Source: Oceanospirillales bacterium
Lineage (GTDB): Bacteria > Pseudomonadota > Gammaproteobacteria > Pseudomonadales > Endozoicomonadaceae
Direction of reading: 5' to 3'
Assembly: GCA_004762125.1 (NCBI GenBank)
Contig: SIHQ01000015.1
Coordinates: 1-64,000, forward strand
DNA: 64,000 nt
A model generated the notes under the pieces. It had not been told where the DNA came from, made no database searches, and was given only the letters and a program-made list of their open reading frames with translations. Made by a program: the position numbers and the translations under genes. The stretch's first letter is position 1, and every line of letters begins with the position of its first letter. Positions 45,531 to 54,538 of the stretch are shown here, piece by piece.

Positions 45531-46658
45531 ATGAATTCGAGACCAATGGTGAATCCATTGATTTGGCATGCCTCGATTCAGAAAGAGCTGGAGCTGGCTG
45601 CAGTGAAAGTATTGAGATCCGGAAGTTATGTTCTGGGGCAGGAAGCGAACCAGTTTGAACAGGACGCTTCCGATTACCTAGGTTGTTCTTATGCGATTTC
45701 TTGTGCGAACGGCACTGATGCTCTTGTTCTAGCCCTCACTGCAGCAGATATTGGCCCTGGTGATGAAGTCATCACGACTCCTTTTACGTTTTTCGCTTCC
45801 ACTGAAGCTGTTCTCCGAGTTGGGGCTACTCCGGTATTTGTGGATATTGAATCAGAAACTTTTAATCTTAATCCTTGTTGTTTAAACGAGGCTCTTTCTA
45901 ATAAAACCAGAGCAGTTCTGGCTGTGCATTTATTTGGCCTGCCGGCCAGAATTCTAGAAATAAAAGATTTCTGTCGAATAAATGATTTGGTGTTGATAGA
46001 AGATTGCGCTCAATCATTTGGTGCAGAGATTAATAAGATAAAAACCGGCTGCTTTGGTGATTTTGGTTGCTTCAGTTTCCCTCCCAGTGAAAATCAGGAA
46101 GGTTATGGCGGCGGCGGTCTGGTTATTACGAAAGACTCAAAATATAGAGAAAAACTGTTACAGCTTCGAAAGCATGGCAGTACAGAAAAGTACCAGCATA
46201 AAGTGGTTGGTTACAACAGTCGGCGGGATGAGTTGCAGGTAGCACTACTTAAAATCAAGTTGAAACATATTGATGAATACAACCGACAGCGTTTGGATAT
46301 TGCTTGTTATTACAGTGAAGAGTTGGCTGGTTGTGAGGTTTTTCTGCCAGTGGGAAACGGGCATGTATTTCACCAATACACGATTCAGGTAGATCATCGG
46401 GAACGTTTACAGCGTCACTTGACTGAGGCCGGAATAGCTTCAGCGATACACTATCCAAGGCCAGTTCATCATCAGCCTACATTTAAAAACAAGTCCATAT
46501 ATCGCAGTGTCGATGATCTTTATTGCGCAGAAGTAGCCTCTAAAAATTGCCTCTCACTGCCGATTTATCCCGGAATGCAAAAAGAACAGTTTCAGAGGGT
46601 TGTATCCGAGGTTAAAAGTGGGCTGGCAGTGAGACATGGAATGGTTGCTGGGGTATGA
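45531..46658 (+). CDS. DegT/DnrJ/EryC1-family protein lacking the PLP lysine
   Basis: A 375-residue protein of the sugar aminotransferase family, fold type I. PLP-pocket blocks are preserved: SCANGTDALVLAL, TTPFTFFAS, VLAVHLFGLPA, LIEDCAQSFGA and the C-terminal IHYPRPVHHQP. The active-site loop, normally SF-x-P-T-K-N-L-G-x-Y-G-D-G-G, here reads FSFPPSENQEGYGGGG. Glutamate (codon 46089-46091) replaces the Schiff-base lysine and the Asp is Gly. It therefore cannot be a normal aminotransferase. The start is uncertain (45480, 45531 or 45546). Next to hutZ, with no sugar-nucleotide cluster nearby. Confidence 0.8.
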   Translation: MNSRPMVNPLIWHASIQKELELAAVKVLRSGSYVLGQEANQFEQDASDYLGCSYAISCANGTDALVLALTAADIGPGDEVITTPFTFFASTEAVLRVGATPVFVDIESETFNLNPCCLNEALSNKTRAVLAVHLFGLPARILEIKDFCRINDLVLIEDCAQSFGAEINKIKTGCFGDFGCFSFPPSENQEGYGGGGLVITKDSKYREKLLQLRKHGSTEKYQHKVVGYNSRRDELQVALLKIKLKHIDEYNRQRLDIACYYSEELAGCEVFLPVGNGHVFHQYTIQVDHRERLQRHLTEAGIASAIHYPRPVHHQPTFKNKSIYRSVDDLYCAEVASKNCLSLPIYPGMQKEQFQRVVSEVKSGLAVRHGMVAGV

Positions 46659-46691
46659 TGTAAATGAGATGTATTAACATTAACTCACTAA

Positions 46692-47204
46692 ATGGTTAAA
46701 AGAATGGATCAGGATCAGCTGAATAATTACGCAGAAAAATGTCAGAAGCTGATTAATTCACATAAGACATTATCACTGTCGACTCTATCCAAAAATGATC
46801 ATCCAGAAATCAGCTACACCCCTTTTATTCGTGGCGATGTAGGCGATTTTTACATTTTTATCAGTGAGCTGGCTCATCACACCTCTAACCTGTTGTTGAA
46901 CTCAAAGGCGTCCATTCTCTTTGCTGCTCTTGAGTCTGAAACCAAAAATCTGTTTGCCCGAGAAAGAGTCTTCTTTAACTGCACGACAGAAGAAGTAGAA
47001 AGAGGCTGTGGTGAATTTAATAGCAGGTTGGATCGATTTCAGGAGACCTTCGGTAACACCGTTGAGCTACTAAAAAGTATGTCGGATTTTCACCTGTTTA
47101 GACTGACACCGTTTAATGGTCAGTACACGGTGGGATTTGGTAAAGCATTTACTATCAATGATAATGCTACTTTGACGCATATTGTGATCGATAAGAAAAA
47201 GTGA
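46692..47204 (+). CDS. hutZ: Haem-utilisation protein HutZ/HugZ
   Basis: A 170-residue split-barrel (PNPOx-like) protein. The block LSLSTLSKNDHPEISYTPF, the ISELAHHTSNLL stretch and the closing MSDFHLFRLTPFNGQYTVGF with GFGKAF identify HutZ/HugZ, which binds and opens haem to free iron. An ATG at 46704 is an alternative start. In vibrios hutZ sits with hutW and hutX; here hutZ is intact but those two exist only as fused fragments about 6 kb away. Confidence 0.85.
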   Translation: MVKRMDQDQLNNYAEKCQKLINSHKTLSLSTLSKNDHPEISYTPFIRGDVGDFYIFISELAHHTSNLLLNSKASILFAALESETKNLFARERVFFNCTTEEVERGCGEFNSRLDRFQETFGNTVELLKSMSDFHLFRLTPFNGQYTVGFGKAFTINDNATLTHIVIDKKK

Positions 47205-47283
47205 ATTGAAAAGACTTAGTCCGCAGGTTGGGCTTCATCAAGTTCAGCACCAACCTACATTCACATTTTATTTCTTCTTCATA

Positions 47284-47700
47284 TCAAGCAACTTCACAAC
47301 CGCTGAGCATAGTGTCAGCTACGACAGTATAAACAGCTGTCCAAGCTTCTTTCACTTCCACAGTAAATGCATCGCCTAAACCCTGCTCAAGAGTCCAAAG
47401 CAGTGCTGTAGCTACAGTCTGATAGTGTTCGGATTGAACACCGTATTCTTCGTGTTTTTTACCCATGGTTTGTAGAGTAGGTACCAGAGCTTCTAGCTTA
47501 GTTAGAGAAGCCACAGCTATAGACAGAGCTTGCATCAATTTTGCACCCTGCTCACTGATATTTCCTTTGAACAATGGACGCAGTTTTGGATCCAGTTCAA
47601 AAAGACGATTGTAGAAAAGCTCGGCGGCCTGTTGCGCAATAGGTGTTACTTTGCTCCAGGATTCGGTAACCAGCTGTACCTGCTTCTCAGTTAAAGACAT
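47284..47700 (-). CDS. Single-domain bacterial globin
   Basis: A 138-residue haemoglobin-like protein without a reductase domain, similar to Vitreoscilla haemoglobin or the globin domain of Hmp. The CD region is LRPLFKGNISEQGAKLMQ and the proximal His is in GKKHEEYGV. The usual YQTVATALLWTLEQGLGDAF block follows. ATG 47700 has GAGG at good spacing. It binds oxygen or nitric oxide; the neighbouring haem genes supply context. Convergent with hutZ. Confidence 0.85.
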   Translation of the reverse strand: MSLTEKQVQLVTESWSKVTPIAQQAAELFYNRLFELDPKLRPLFKGNISEQGAKLMQALSIAVASLTKLEALVPTLQTMGKKHEEYGVQSEHYQTVATALLWTLEQGLGDAFTVEVKEAWTAVYTVVADTMLSGCEVA

Positions 47701-47890
47701 GCTCATACCTCAAATTTTTGTCAGATGAAAAATATCGTTGATGTAATAAATACGTCAGCTGTCGGCAAACAGATTCATTTTACATGAGTCTATTAAACAG
47801 CAAAGAATTGATGGCTATTTCGGTAACTACCTCTAACTTTTTATTCAGTAATCTAGTATTTTTATGCGAAATATTTAGTCTTGGTAAGTA

Positions 47891-48391
47891 GTGTTCATAA
47901 GTTCAACAACTGCTGAAGTTTATCAGGAAGAACAAACCAATCGCTGGCAAATGCCAGACACATTGGTATTGCTGATTCTCGGTGGCGGAAAGTCAGGTGA
48001 TCCAAGCGTATTGAACACACTGCTGGACAGTGTAGGTGGTGCTATCAGTGGCATGCCCGAAGTAGCTTCAGCCTGGTTTATGTATTTGTTTCAGTCAGTG
48101 TTCAACTTCTTCGTAACGTCTGGTTCAGGTCAGGCAGCACTGACAATGCCTTTGATGGCTCCTCTGGCGGATATCGCCGGTGTGATTCGTCAGGTTGCAG
48201 TACTGGCTTTCCAGTTGGGTGATGGCTTTACCAATATTCTGGTTCCAACCTCAGCATCCCTGATGGCAACATTGGGTGTGTGTCGTATTGATTGGGGTGA
48301 TTGGGCAAAGTTCTGCTGGCGGTTGATTGTGCTGCTGTTTGTGCTTTCTAGCGTTATTGTTATTGGCGCGCAGGTTTTCGGTTTTTCATAA
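47891..48391 (+). pseudogene. YfcC/DcuC-type transporter with internal deletion
   Basis: A 166-codon frame that begins with a transporter N-terminus (QTNRWQMPDTLVLLI) and jumps at about residue 32 to the C-terminal part of a YfcC-family permease (MPEVASAWFMYLFQSVFNFF; TSGSGQAALTMPLMAPLADI; QLGDGFTNILVPTSASLM). The family has about 450-500 residues, so some 300 in the middle are missing while the frame stays open. The remaining four helices cannot make a transporter. Substrates of intact relatives include basic amino acids or dicarboxylates. Confidence 0.75.
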
Positions 48392-48481
48392 GTACGATTT
48401 TGCATAAGTACCCGATCAACTGTCTGGATACCTAATCCGACATTTCTACACCGAAGTGCTTCATTCTGAAGCACTTCGTAT

Positions 48482-49294
48482 TCAGTTATTGATGACCAAA
48501 GGGCACTCGTATAGAGGGTGTTTAGAGATGGTGACATCGATGTCAAAGATTGAACGAACAGTCTCTCTGGTCAGCGCTTCCGCTGGCGTTCCCTGAGCAG
48601 CAATAGCTCCCTCTTTAAGAATCACCAACCGATCCGAGTAGCGTGCAGCAAGATTAAGGTCGTGAAGAATAACCAATACTCCCACACCTTGATCAGCCTG
48701 TTTTCTGGCCATCTTAAGAGTTAGCTGCTGGTGGGCTGGATCCAGCGCAGATGTAGGCTCATCCAGCAATAAGTAGCGTTTACCCAGTTCTGATTCAGTC
48801 CAGATCTGGGTGAGTACTCGTGCCATATGAACTCTCTGCTTTTCACCACCAGAAAGAGTGGTGTACTGACGGTCTTTCAAGTGTAAGCCGTCTACCTCTT
48901 CCAGAGCCTGAGCGACAATGCTCAAGTTTTCCTGATGATCGGATGTACAGGGAATTCGCCCTAGCAGTACAACCTCTTCAACCATGAATGGAAAACTCAA
49001 TGAAGACGACTGTGGAAGAACGCCCATCATTAAAGCCTGCTGGGAAAGAGGCCAATCATTTCTACCATTCAGCAGAACATCGCCAGATGTTGGCTCTATC
49101 TCGCCACTAATGACTTTTAGCAGTGTACTTTTACCTGCACCGTTAGGTCCAAGCACAGTGACGACTTCACCAGGTTTGACAAGAATACTGACATCATCCA
49201 ACAGTGTTTTTTCACCGATACGTACATTCGTGTTGCGTACTTCTAACTGGCTGTTTTTTGAAGAGTTGGTCTTCGATTGGTTGCTTACTGACAT
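48482..49294 (-). CDS. hmuV: Haemin ABC transporter ATP-binding protein HmuV
   Basis: A 270-residue ABC ATPase with Walker A GPNGAGKST, signature LSGGEKQRV, Walker B YLLLDEPTSALD and H-loop VILHDLNLAARYSD. Close to HmuV/HutD. Start is the ATG sharing one base with the hmuU stop. It powers haem import through HmuU. The stub of hmuT upstream means the complex lacks a locally encoded binding protein. Confidence 0.9.
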   Translation of the reverse strand: MSVSNQSKTNSSKNSQLEVRNTNVRIGEKTLLDDVSILVKPGEVVTVLGPNGAGKSTLLKVISGEIEPTSGDVLLNGRNDWPLSQQALMMGVLPQSSSLSFPFMVEEVVLLGRIPCTSDHQENLSIVAQALEEVDGLHLKDRQYTTLSGGEKQRVHMARVLTQIWTESELGKRYLLLDEPTSALDPAHQQLTLKMARKQADQGVGVLVILHDLNLAARYSDRLVILKEGAIAAQGTPAEALTRETVRSIFDIDVTISKHPLYECPLVINN

Positions 49295-50358
49295 CAGGCA
49301 ATCCTCTTGCGTTGTTGCCACAGCAGGGACATAAAGAAAGGTGCTCCCATCAGGGAAGTAACAATACCAATGGGTAGTTCAGCCGGAGAGACAATCGTGC
49401 GGGAAATCATGTCAGCCGTCAGTAGCAGTACCGCTCCCAGCATGGCTGAGGCTGGTAGCAAGGTTCTGTGATCAGGCCCGACCATCAGGCGAATCAGGTG
49501 AGGTACTACCAGGCCGACAAAGCCAATAATACCGGCAACGGAGACGGACACGCCTACGGCAAGAGCAGTAACAAGAATCAGTTTAAGCTTGGTGGTTTGA
49601 ACATTGATGCCAAGGTGACGAGCTTCAGATTCACCCAGCAACATAGCATTCAAAACCTGACCATAACGACAAAGGAGTGCGGTCACTGGACCAAGAATAG
49701 AGAAGGCCAAAATAACCGAGTTCCAGTTGGCGCCACCGAGGCTACCCATTTGCCAGAAGGTTAAACTTCTCAGAGTGGTGTCGTCGGCAATATACGTCAG
49801 AATACCAAGGCCGGCTCCGGTCAATGCTCCAATGGCTACGCCGGCCAGCAGCATAGTGGCAACAGAGGTGCCATTAGGGGTGGTGCCGACTTTATAAACG
49901 ATCCAGGTCGTAATGACACCGCCAACAAAGGCCAGTAGTGATACGCCATAATTAACGATTAAAGGGTGAGTCAGTTCGGAGAAGATAAAGCTACCCAGAA
50001 CAATGCCAACACCTGCACCTAATGCAGCACCGCTTGAAACACCAATGATACCGGGATCAGCCAGCGGGTTTCTGAACAACCCCTGCATGGCGGCGCCTGA
50101 CACAGCCAGAGAGCTGCCGATAATAGCGCCCAGTAGTGTTCTGGGTATTCTGATGGATTCAACAATCAGTTGTGTTTGAATAGCAATATCGCCATCAGTT
50201 AGACCCATTCTATCAATAAGAATCAATAGAATTTCAGCCGGAGAAATGGATACAGGTCCGGTACCTATGGAAAGCAGCATCACAGTTGGCAGAAGAATAG
50301 CCAGACCGGTTAACAGCAGAGCGGACTTACGACTTGTGCTCATGCAGGAAAACGTCAT
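49294..50358 (-). CDS. hmuU: Haemin ABC transporter permease HmuU
   Basis: A 354-residue FecCD-family permease with about nine or ten transmembrane helices. Signature blocks: RIPRTLLGAIIGSSLAVSGA, MQGLFRNPLADPGIIGVSSG, GFVGLVVPHLIRLMVGPDHR and LPIGIVTSLMGAPFF. It forms the inner-membrane haem channel. A start at 50343 is also possible. Upstream lies the residue of hmuT, then the TonB receptor. Confidence 0.9.
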   Translation of the reverse strand: MTFSCMSTSRKSALLLTGLAILLPTVMLLSIGTGPVSISPAEILLILIDRMGLTDGDIAIQTQLIVESIRIPRTLLGAIIGSSLAVSGAAMQGLFRNPLADPGIIGVSSGAALGAGVGIVLGSFIFSELTHPLIVNYGVSLLAFVGGVITTWIVYKVGTTPNGTSVATMLLAGVAIGALTGAGLGILTYIADDTTLRSLTFWQMGSLGGANWNSVILAFSILGPVTALLCRYGQVLNAMLLGESEARHLGINVQTTKLKLILVTALAVGVSVSVAGIIGFVGLVVPHLIRLMVGPDHRTLLPASAMLGAVLLLTADMISRTIVSPAELPIGIVTSLMGAPFFMSLLWQQRKRIA

Positions 50359-50429
50359 TAATGGTCTCTAGTCAGGTAATTGAATCAGGGGTGCATTTAT
50401 TCAGGCATCCCGTAAAGTTCTATGATCTA

Positions 50430-50540
50430 TCAGGAGTCAGTTTTATAAAAGGCTTTGGCCAGTCGGAGTACGGTTTCACCCGTTCTTGGACCTAAGCCTC
50501 CGAGCAAAAGACTACCATCTATATTTATGAACTCACTGGT
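50430..50540 (-). pseudogene. hmuT: C-terminal stub of the haemin-binding protein gene hmuT
   Basis: The 36 codons read TSEFINIDGSLLLGGLGPRT, then GETVLRLAKAFYKTDS and stop. The LLGGLGPRTGETVLRLAKAFY segment is the typical last helix of haem-binding periplasmic proteins (HmuT/HutB). Position and strand also fit, since hmuT normally precedes hmuU. The other 240 or so codons are gone, and the receptor gene's stop is only two bases away, so a deletion joined the two. Confidence 0.75.
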
Positions 50541-50542
50541 GA

Positions 50543-52702
50543 TCAGAATTCATATTTGGCGCTGACAGAGACATTACGGCCTGATTGGCTGTAGCGATCA
50601 GTTCCAGCATAGTCACTGCTCACTCCACGCACTTCGTTCCAGATCCAGTACTTCTTGTCAGTCAGATTAAACAGTCCTGCACGTAGAGTCAGGTCGTTTA
50701 CTGGCTTGTACCATGCAGTCAGGTCAACCAAACCATAACCGGCAGGTGCAAACTGGCTAGTGCCTCTATTGGACGTTGCTTCTTCCTGAGAGATATCTGT
50801 GTTTTTCTTACCTTGAACCAGAGTCAGTATGACTTCATTACCCCAGATATCAGATGGGCTGGTATAGGCAAGGCCCAGAACAACGGTCAAAGGTGCAACA
50901 CTGTTCAGAGGCTGGTCACTCTCCTTGTTCTCACCTTTGGCATAAGCGATAGAAGCTTTTAGAGTCATGCCTTCAGGCGCGCCAATGGCTTCATCCAACC
51001 AGAACTGACTTTTCAGTTCTACGCCCTTAATACGAGCTTTATCAATGTTCTTGTTTTGGCTGATGCCTTGTGAGGCATCAATGGTCACACTATCGATAAA
51101 GTTTTTGTATCGATTATCAAATGCTGTCAGCTCGAAACTGCCCAGATTGCCATTGCCTCTCAGACCAATTTCGTAAGACAAGCTTTCTTCGGGTTTCAGA
51201 TCCGGGTTGGCAATGTTTGAGTAACCGTGGCCTACACGGGTGTAATACATCTCGGAGAAACCAGGAGCCTTGAAGCCCTGACTGACCTGAGTAAAGATGG
51301 AGAAGTCATCGCTTAGACTGAATACTGCACCCAGTTTGCCAGTAACTTTGTCGTCTTTGGTGTTGGCTGCTTTACCTTCCGGCTTGTACTCAAAGCGGTC
51401 GTAGCGAATGCCAGGAATAACAGACAGGCGTTCACTAATTTTGATGTCATCCTGAATAAAGACACCGTATTTTTTTACATCTATGGTTGGGATATAGGAT
51501 ACATCGGTGCTGATATTTCTCTTCAGGTCGTCAGACGTGTTTTTGTTTCTAACATCAGTGTTAGAAGCACTGAATCCATAAATAAGGTTATGGGTCTGGC
51601 CTGAAGCGACCAGAGTTTTATCAAACTGGGTAGAAAGAGAAAGGCTGGTCTCAGAGTAATCATACTTAAGCAGACGATCGTTGTAGTCATTCCCTGGAAA
51701 TAGAGTGTAACCCGGACGGAAAGTGTTCATTTCTGTTTCACTCCTCTGCCAATCCAGCTGCCACTTCAGGTGGTCAAAGAGAGAAACGTTTGCCTGCCAG
51801 TCATGAAAAATGCCCAGACGCTGACGTTGCTTGGAGTCGTCACCGGTCAGATAAATTCTTGCGCTCGCATCCTTGATCGACTTGAGATCAGATTTTGTGT
51901 TTGATTTTTGGTATTCAGCGGTTAAGCCAATACGGTTATTTTCATCAAGTTGATACTGAGTTTTGGCCAGAATATTGTTCAGGCCTTTATCCATAGGGTT
52001 GGCTTTACCACGAGCCGAGCCTTCTGTATCCGAACCCTCATAAGTTTCGGTTTCTTTATGGTCGCGACGGGTATAGATCAGCAGGCTTTCAAGGTCGCCG
52101 GTTCTGTTAGCCAAAGAGAGTGTCTCAGTGAAAGCTTCGTTTTCACTGTCGTATGCTGATTTTACAGAGCCGTAATTATCATCACCGGATTCTCTTCTCA
52201 GCAGATCGGATGGGTCTTTGGTTTCAAAGGCAACAAGACCACCAATGGTTTCACTGCCATAAAGGCTGGAAGCAGGGCCCTTAACAATTTCAACGGCCTT
52301 CAGAGTTTCGGTATCTACAAAATTACGTTGGGATCTCAAGTAATCACCACCCGTAAAAAACTCCTGAGCCTGACTCACACCGTCAAGAGTAATCTTGACC
52401 TGGTTCTTTCCCATGCCTCGAATGTTGAACCCTTGAGAGCCAGCTCGCCCCAGACCGGGAACAACAACACCGGGCTCGTAGCGAACCAAGTCTTTAATAT
52501 TGGATACCAGTTCTTCTTCAATGGTTTCTGCATTGATAACAGACACGCTACTGGAGACTTCATCAACCTTCTTGGCTGTGCGTGATGCAGAAACAGTAAT
52601 CTGGTCCAGCAAAGTAACATTTTCATCAGCGGGCTGTTCTGCATAAATCAGTCCGGAAGAAATTGCCATTACAGCAAGCGTGAGTCTGCTCTTTGTAAAC
52701 AT
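50543..52702 (-). CDS. TonB-dependent haem/haemoglobin receptor
   Basis: A 719-residue outer-membrane receptor. Signal peptide (LTLAVMAISSGLIYA), TonB box region (LLDQITVSASRTAKK), plug domain (VVVPGLGRAGSQGFNIRGMG; VEIVKGPASSLYGSETIGG) and a 22-strand barrel ending in KYEF with the C-terminal aromatic. The NPDLKPEESLSYEIGLRG motif is typical of the haemoglobin/transferrin receptor group. It would bring haem to the periplasm for HmuUV. Residues on the haem-binding loops cannot be judged by eye. Confidence 0.9.
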   Translation of the reverse strand: MFTKSRLTLAVMAISSGLIYAEQPADENVTLLDQITVSASRTAKKVDEVSSSVSVINAETIEEELVSNIKDLVRYEPGVVVPGLGRAGSQGFNIRGMGKNQVKITLDGVSQAQEFFTGGDYLRSQRNFVDTETLKAVEIVKGPASSLYGSETIGGLVAFETKDPSDLLRRESGDDNYGSVKSAYDSENEAFTETLSLANRTGDLESLLIYTRRDHKETETYEGSDTEGSARGKANPMDKGLNNILAKTQYQLDENNRIGLTAEYQKSNTKSDLKSIKDASARIYLTGDDSKQRQRLGIFHDWQANVSLFDHLKWQLDWQRSETEMNTFRPGYTLFPGNDYNDRLLKYDYSETSLSLSTQFDKTLVASGQTHNLIYGFSASNTDVRNKNTSDDLKRNISTDVSYIPTIDVKKYGVFIQDDIKISERLSVIPGIRYDRFEYKPEGKAANTKDDKVTGKLGAVFSLSDDFSIFTQVSQGFKAPGFSEMYYTRVGHGYSNIANPDLKPEESLSYEIGLRGNGNLGSFELTAFDNRYKNFIDSVTIDASQGISQNKNIDKARIKGVELKSQFWLDEAIGAPEGMTLKASIAYAKGENKESDQPLNSVAPLTVVLGLAYTSPSDIWGNEVILTLVQGKKNTDISQEEATSNRGTSQFAPAGYGLVDLTAWYKPVNDLTLRAGLFNLTDKKYWIWNEVRGVSSDYAGTDRYSQSGRNVSVSAKYEF

Positions 52703-52713
52703 CCAATAAGCCT

Positions 52714-53172
52714 TTGTGTGTACCTGTTATCCACAAGCAGTTACCAGTGGCAAATGACTGCGAAATAATCTTTGAGTCACGGTTCAGCGGGTTGACGGAT
52801 GAAAAAATAATCGCTGTCATTGGCGCTGGATTTAACCGTATATCTTTAGGTGTTCAAACGTTCGATACCTTCATTCGAAGAAAAATGAGCTGCATTGATG
52901 ATCAGGTTTTTCTGATGAATCGGTTGGAAAAATTGATAGCAACGGACCAGTTGGCCGTTGTAGTAGATCTTATATCTGGTTTGCCATATCAAACCATAGA
53001 AACCCGATCTGTGCAGTTCTTCAGTCATCATGGTAAAACGGTATTCAAACTTTATATTCGTCGTAACAAAGATAAGAGCTTTGTTGCTGAGCAGCTGGAA
53101 AAATTTGAAGCATTGAAGACGCTGGCTGCATGCAAGGCGAGCACTGCCTCCTTTGCCAAAAAAAACGAGTGA
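52714..53172 (+). pseudogene. Fused remnants of hutW (radical SAM) and hutX
   Basis: One open frame of 152 codons made of two unrelated pieces. Residues about 10-95 match the middle of HutW/HemN-like radical SAM haem enzymes (DCEIIFESRFSGLTDEKI; GAGFNRISLGVQTFD; VVVDLISGLPYQT) but the CxxxCxxC iron-sulfur motif and both ends are absent. Residues about 98-135 (SVQFFSHHGKTVFKLYIRR, AEQLEKFEALK) resemble the C-terminus of the haem carrier HutX. A deletion between neighbouring hutW and hutX explains this. It diverges from the receptor gene, as hutWXZ does elsewhere. Confidence 0.7.
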
Positions 53173-53200
53173 GTAGGTCAGAGGCTGAATAAAACGGCAG

Positions 53201-53232
53201 GTTGGGTTAGAACCATAGGCTCGTAACCCAAC
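53201..53232. repeat. REP-like inverted repeat
   Basis: GTTGGGTTA (53201-53209) and TAACCCAAC (53224-53232) are perfect inverted copies with a 14-nt loop, between the hutWX remnant and a convergent gene. This GGTTGGGTTA..TAACCCAAC type is widespread in bacteria as a dispersed repeat. A weaker relative (GCAGGTTGGG..CCAACCTAC) lies after hutZ at 47223-47258. Confidence 0.5.
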
Positions 53233-53263
53233 AACACAGAGTCCGGTAGTAAAACTGGAACGT

Positions 53264-54409
53264 TTAACCTTCAGCTTCAGCCATCAAAGGCTTCGCAAGA
53301 TCTTCATAGTTTTTGGCATCCACAAACATATGACGACCGCCCACTGATATGTCACGCATGCAACGCTGAAGTACGCTTGGGTTACGGAATGCTTTGGAAC
53401 CAGCATTGCGGTAAGCCCAGATAACAGCTTCTTCACAGACTTCAGTGATATAAGTGGAAGCTGCTCGAGTTCGTTCAAACATGGTGTGTGTCATAGGCTG
53501 GCCACTTTCGATGGTTGCCATTATTTCACGGTAAAGCTTACGGTTCAGCTCTTCAGCCGCCTCAATCGCCAGAGAGTGTTTGGCAAAAGGACGCTGGAAA
53601 AACTGTTGCTCTTTGGCTGGAACTTGTCCGGTACGAGCACGCCCTGAATTCATCGTGTCACGGATTTCAGCCATTGCACGACGACCAACACCCAGAACCC
53701 AGCCAGTGTGGCAGATAGCTGCGAGAACGATAGGGCCAAGATGAAAAAGAGTGCCGCCTGTTGTAGGAGTGGCATCGAACAGGTCAAAACCGAATTTTTC
53801 ATCAACAAACTGTTCAGGAACGGCATAGTCGGAACTGCCGGTTCCAGTTAGTCCAACAACATCCCAACCGTCCATCATGATGGCTTTATCTTTGGGAATG
53901 AAAGAGCAACGGGTTTGAGGCATACCGCTGGCATGGGGAGGCAGAGGTTGGCCATTTTCAAGAACAATAGCGCCGCAACCAATATAGGTAGAGTGGCCTG
54001 AGCCTGAACCGAACTGGTATTGACCCTGAACATTAAAACCGCCTTCGACTTTAGCGGCCATGCCAACAGGTGCAAACATACCGGCAGCACAGCCCGCTTT
54101 AGTTGCAACAACTTCTCTGGCAGCTTCAGGGTGAATATAAGCGACATAAGCCGTTGAGTTAACGTTGGCCATCAGACTCCAGCCGGAAGCACCGTCAGCG
54201 TAAGACGCTTCTGCCAGAACATTGATAATAGTGTCACAGTCTGCTTCCAAACCGCCGATTTCAGCAGGCACCATCAGGTGAAAGAGACCGGCAGCTGCGA
54301 AAGCATCAGCTACCTTTGGAGAAAGAGTACGGCCAGATTCAGTGTTTTCAGCTTCGGCTTCAATCAGGGAGCGTAATTCACGAATACGGGTAACTGCATC
54401 AGAAGACAT
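53264..54409 (-). CDS. Acyl-CoA dehydrogenase-fold flavin monooxygenase
   Basis: A 381-residue protein with the acyl-CoA dehydrogenase fold, closest in style to the group D two-component hydroxylases (HsaA/HpaB-like). Blocks: GLFHLMVPAEIGGLE, DGASGWSLMANVN, YQFGSGSGHSTYIGCGAIV, DGWDVVGLTGTGSSDY and YRNAGSKAFRNPSVLQRCMRD. The catalytic Glu of true dehydrogenases is not evident. ATG 54409 replaces a longer frame. Substrate unknown, and no flavin reductase partner is adjacent. Confidence 0.75.
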   Translation of the reverse strand: MSSDAVTRIRELRSLIEAEAENTESGRTLSPKVADAFAAAGLFHLMVPAEIGGLEADCDTIINVLAEASYADGASGWSLMANVNSTAYVAYIHPEAAREVVATKAGCAAGMFAPVGMAAKVEGGFNVQGQYQFGSGSGHSTYIGCGAIVLENGQPLPPHASGMPQTRCSFIPKDKAIMMDGWDVVGLTGTGSSDYAVPEQFVDEKFGFDLFDATPTTGGTLFHLGPIVLAAICHTGWVLGVGRRAMAEIRDTMNSGRARTGQVPAKEQQFFQRPFAKHSLAIEAAEELNRKLYREIMATIESGQPMTHTMFERTRAASTYITEVCEEAVIWAYRNAGSKAFRNPSVLQRCMRDISVGGRHMFVDAKNYEDLAKPLMAEAEG

Positions 54410-54538
54410 ATTTATAACCTTTTTATTCTTTTTGTTAACAAAGTCGTGGCAGTGTTGATGTGAATAATTATACAAAAAGTGTTTTTTGTCTAATATTATG
54501 AGTCTATTGCCTTAACCAATTATTGGATTGATGGATTG

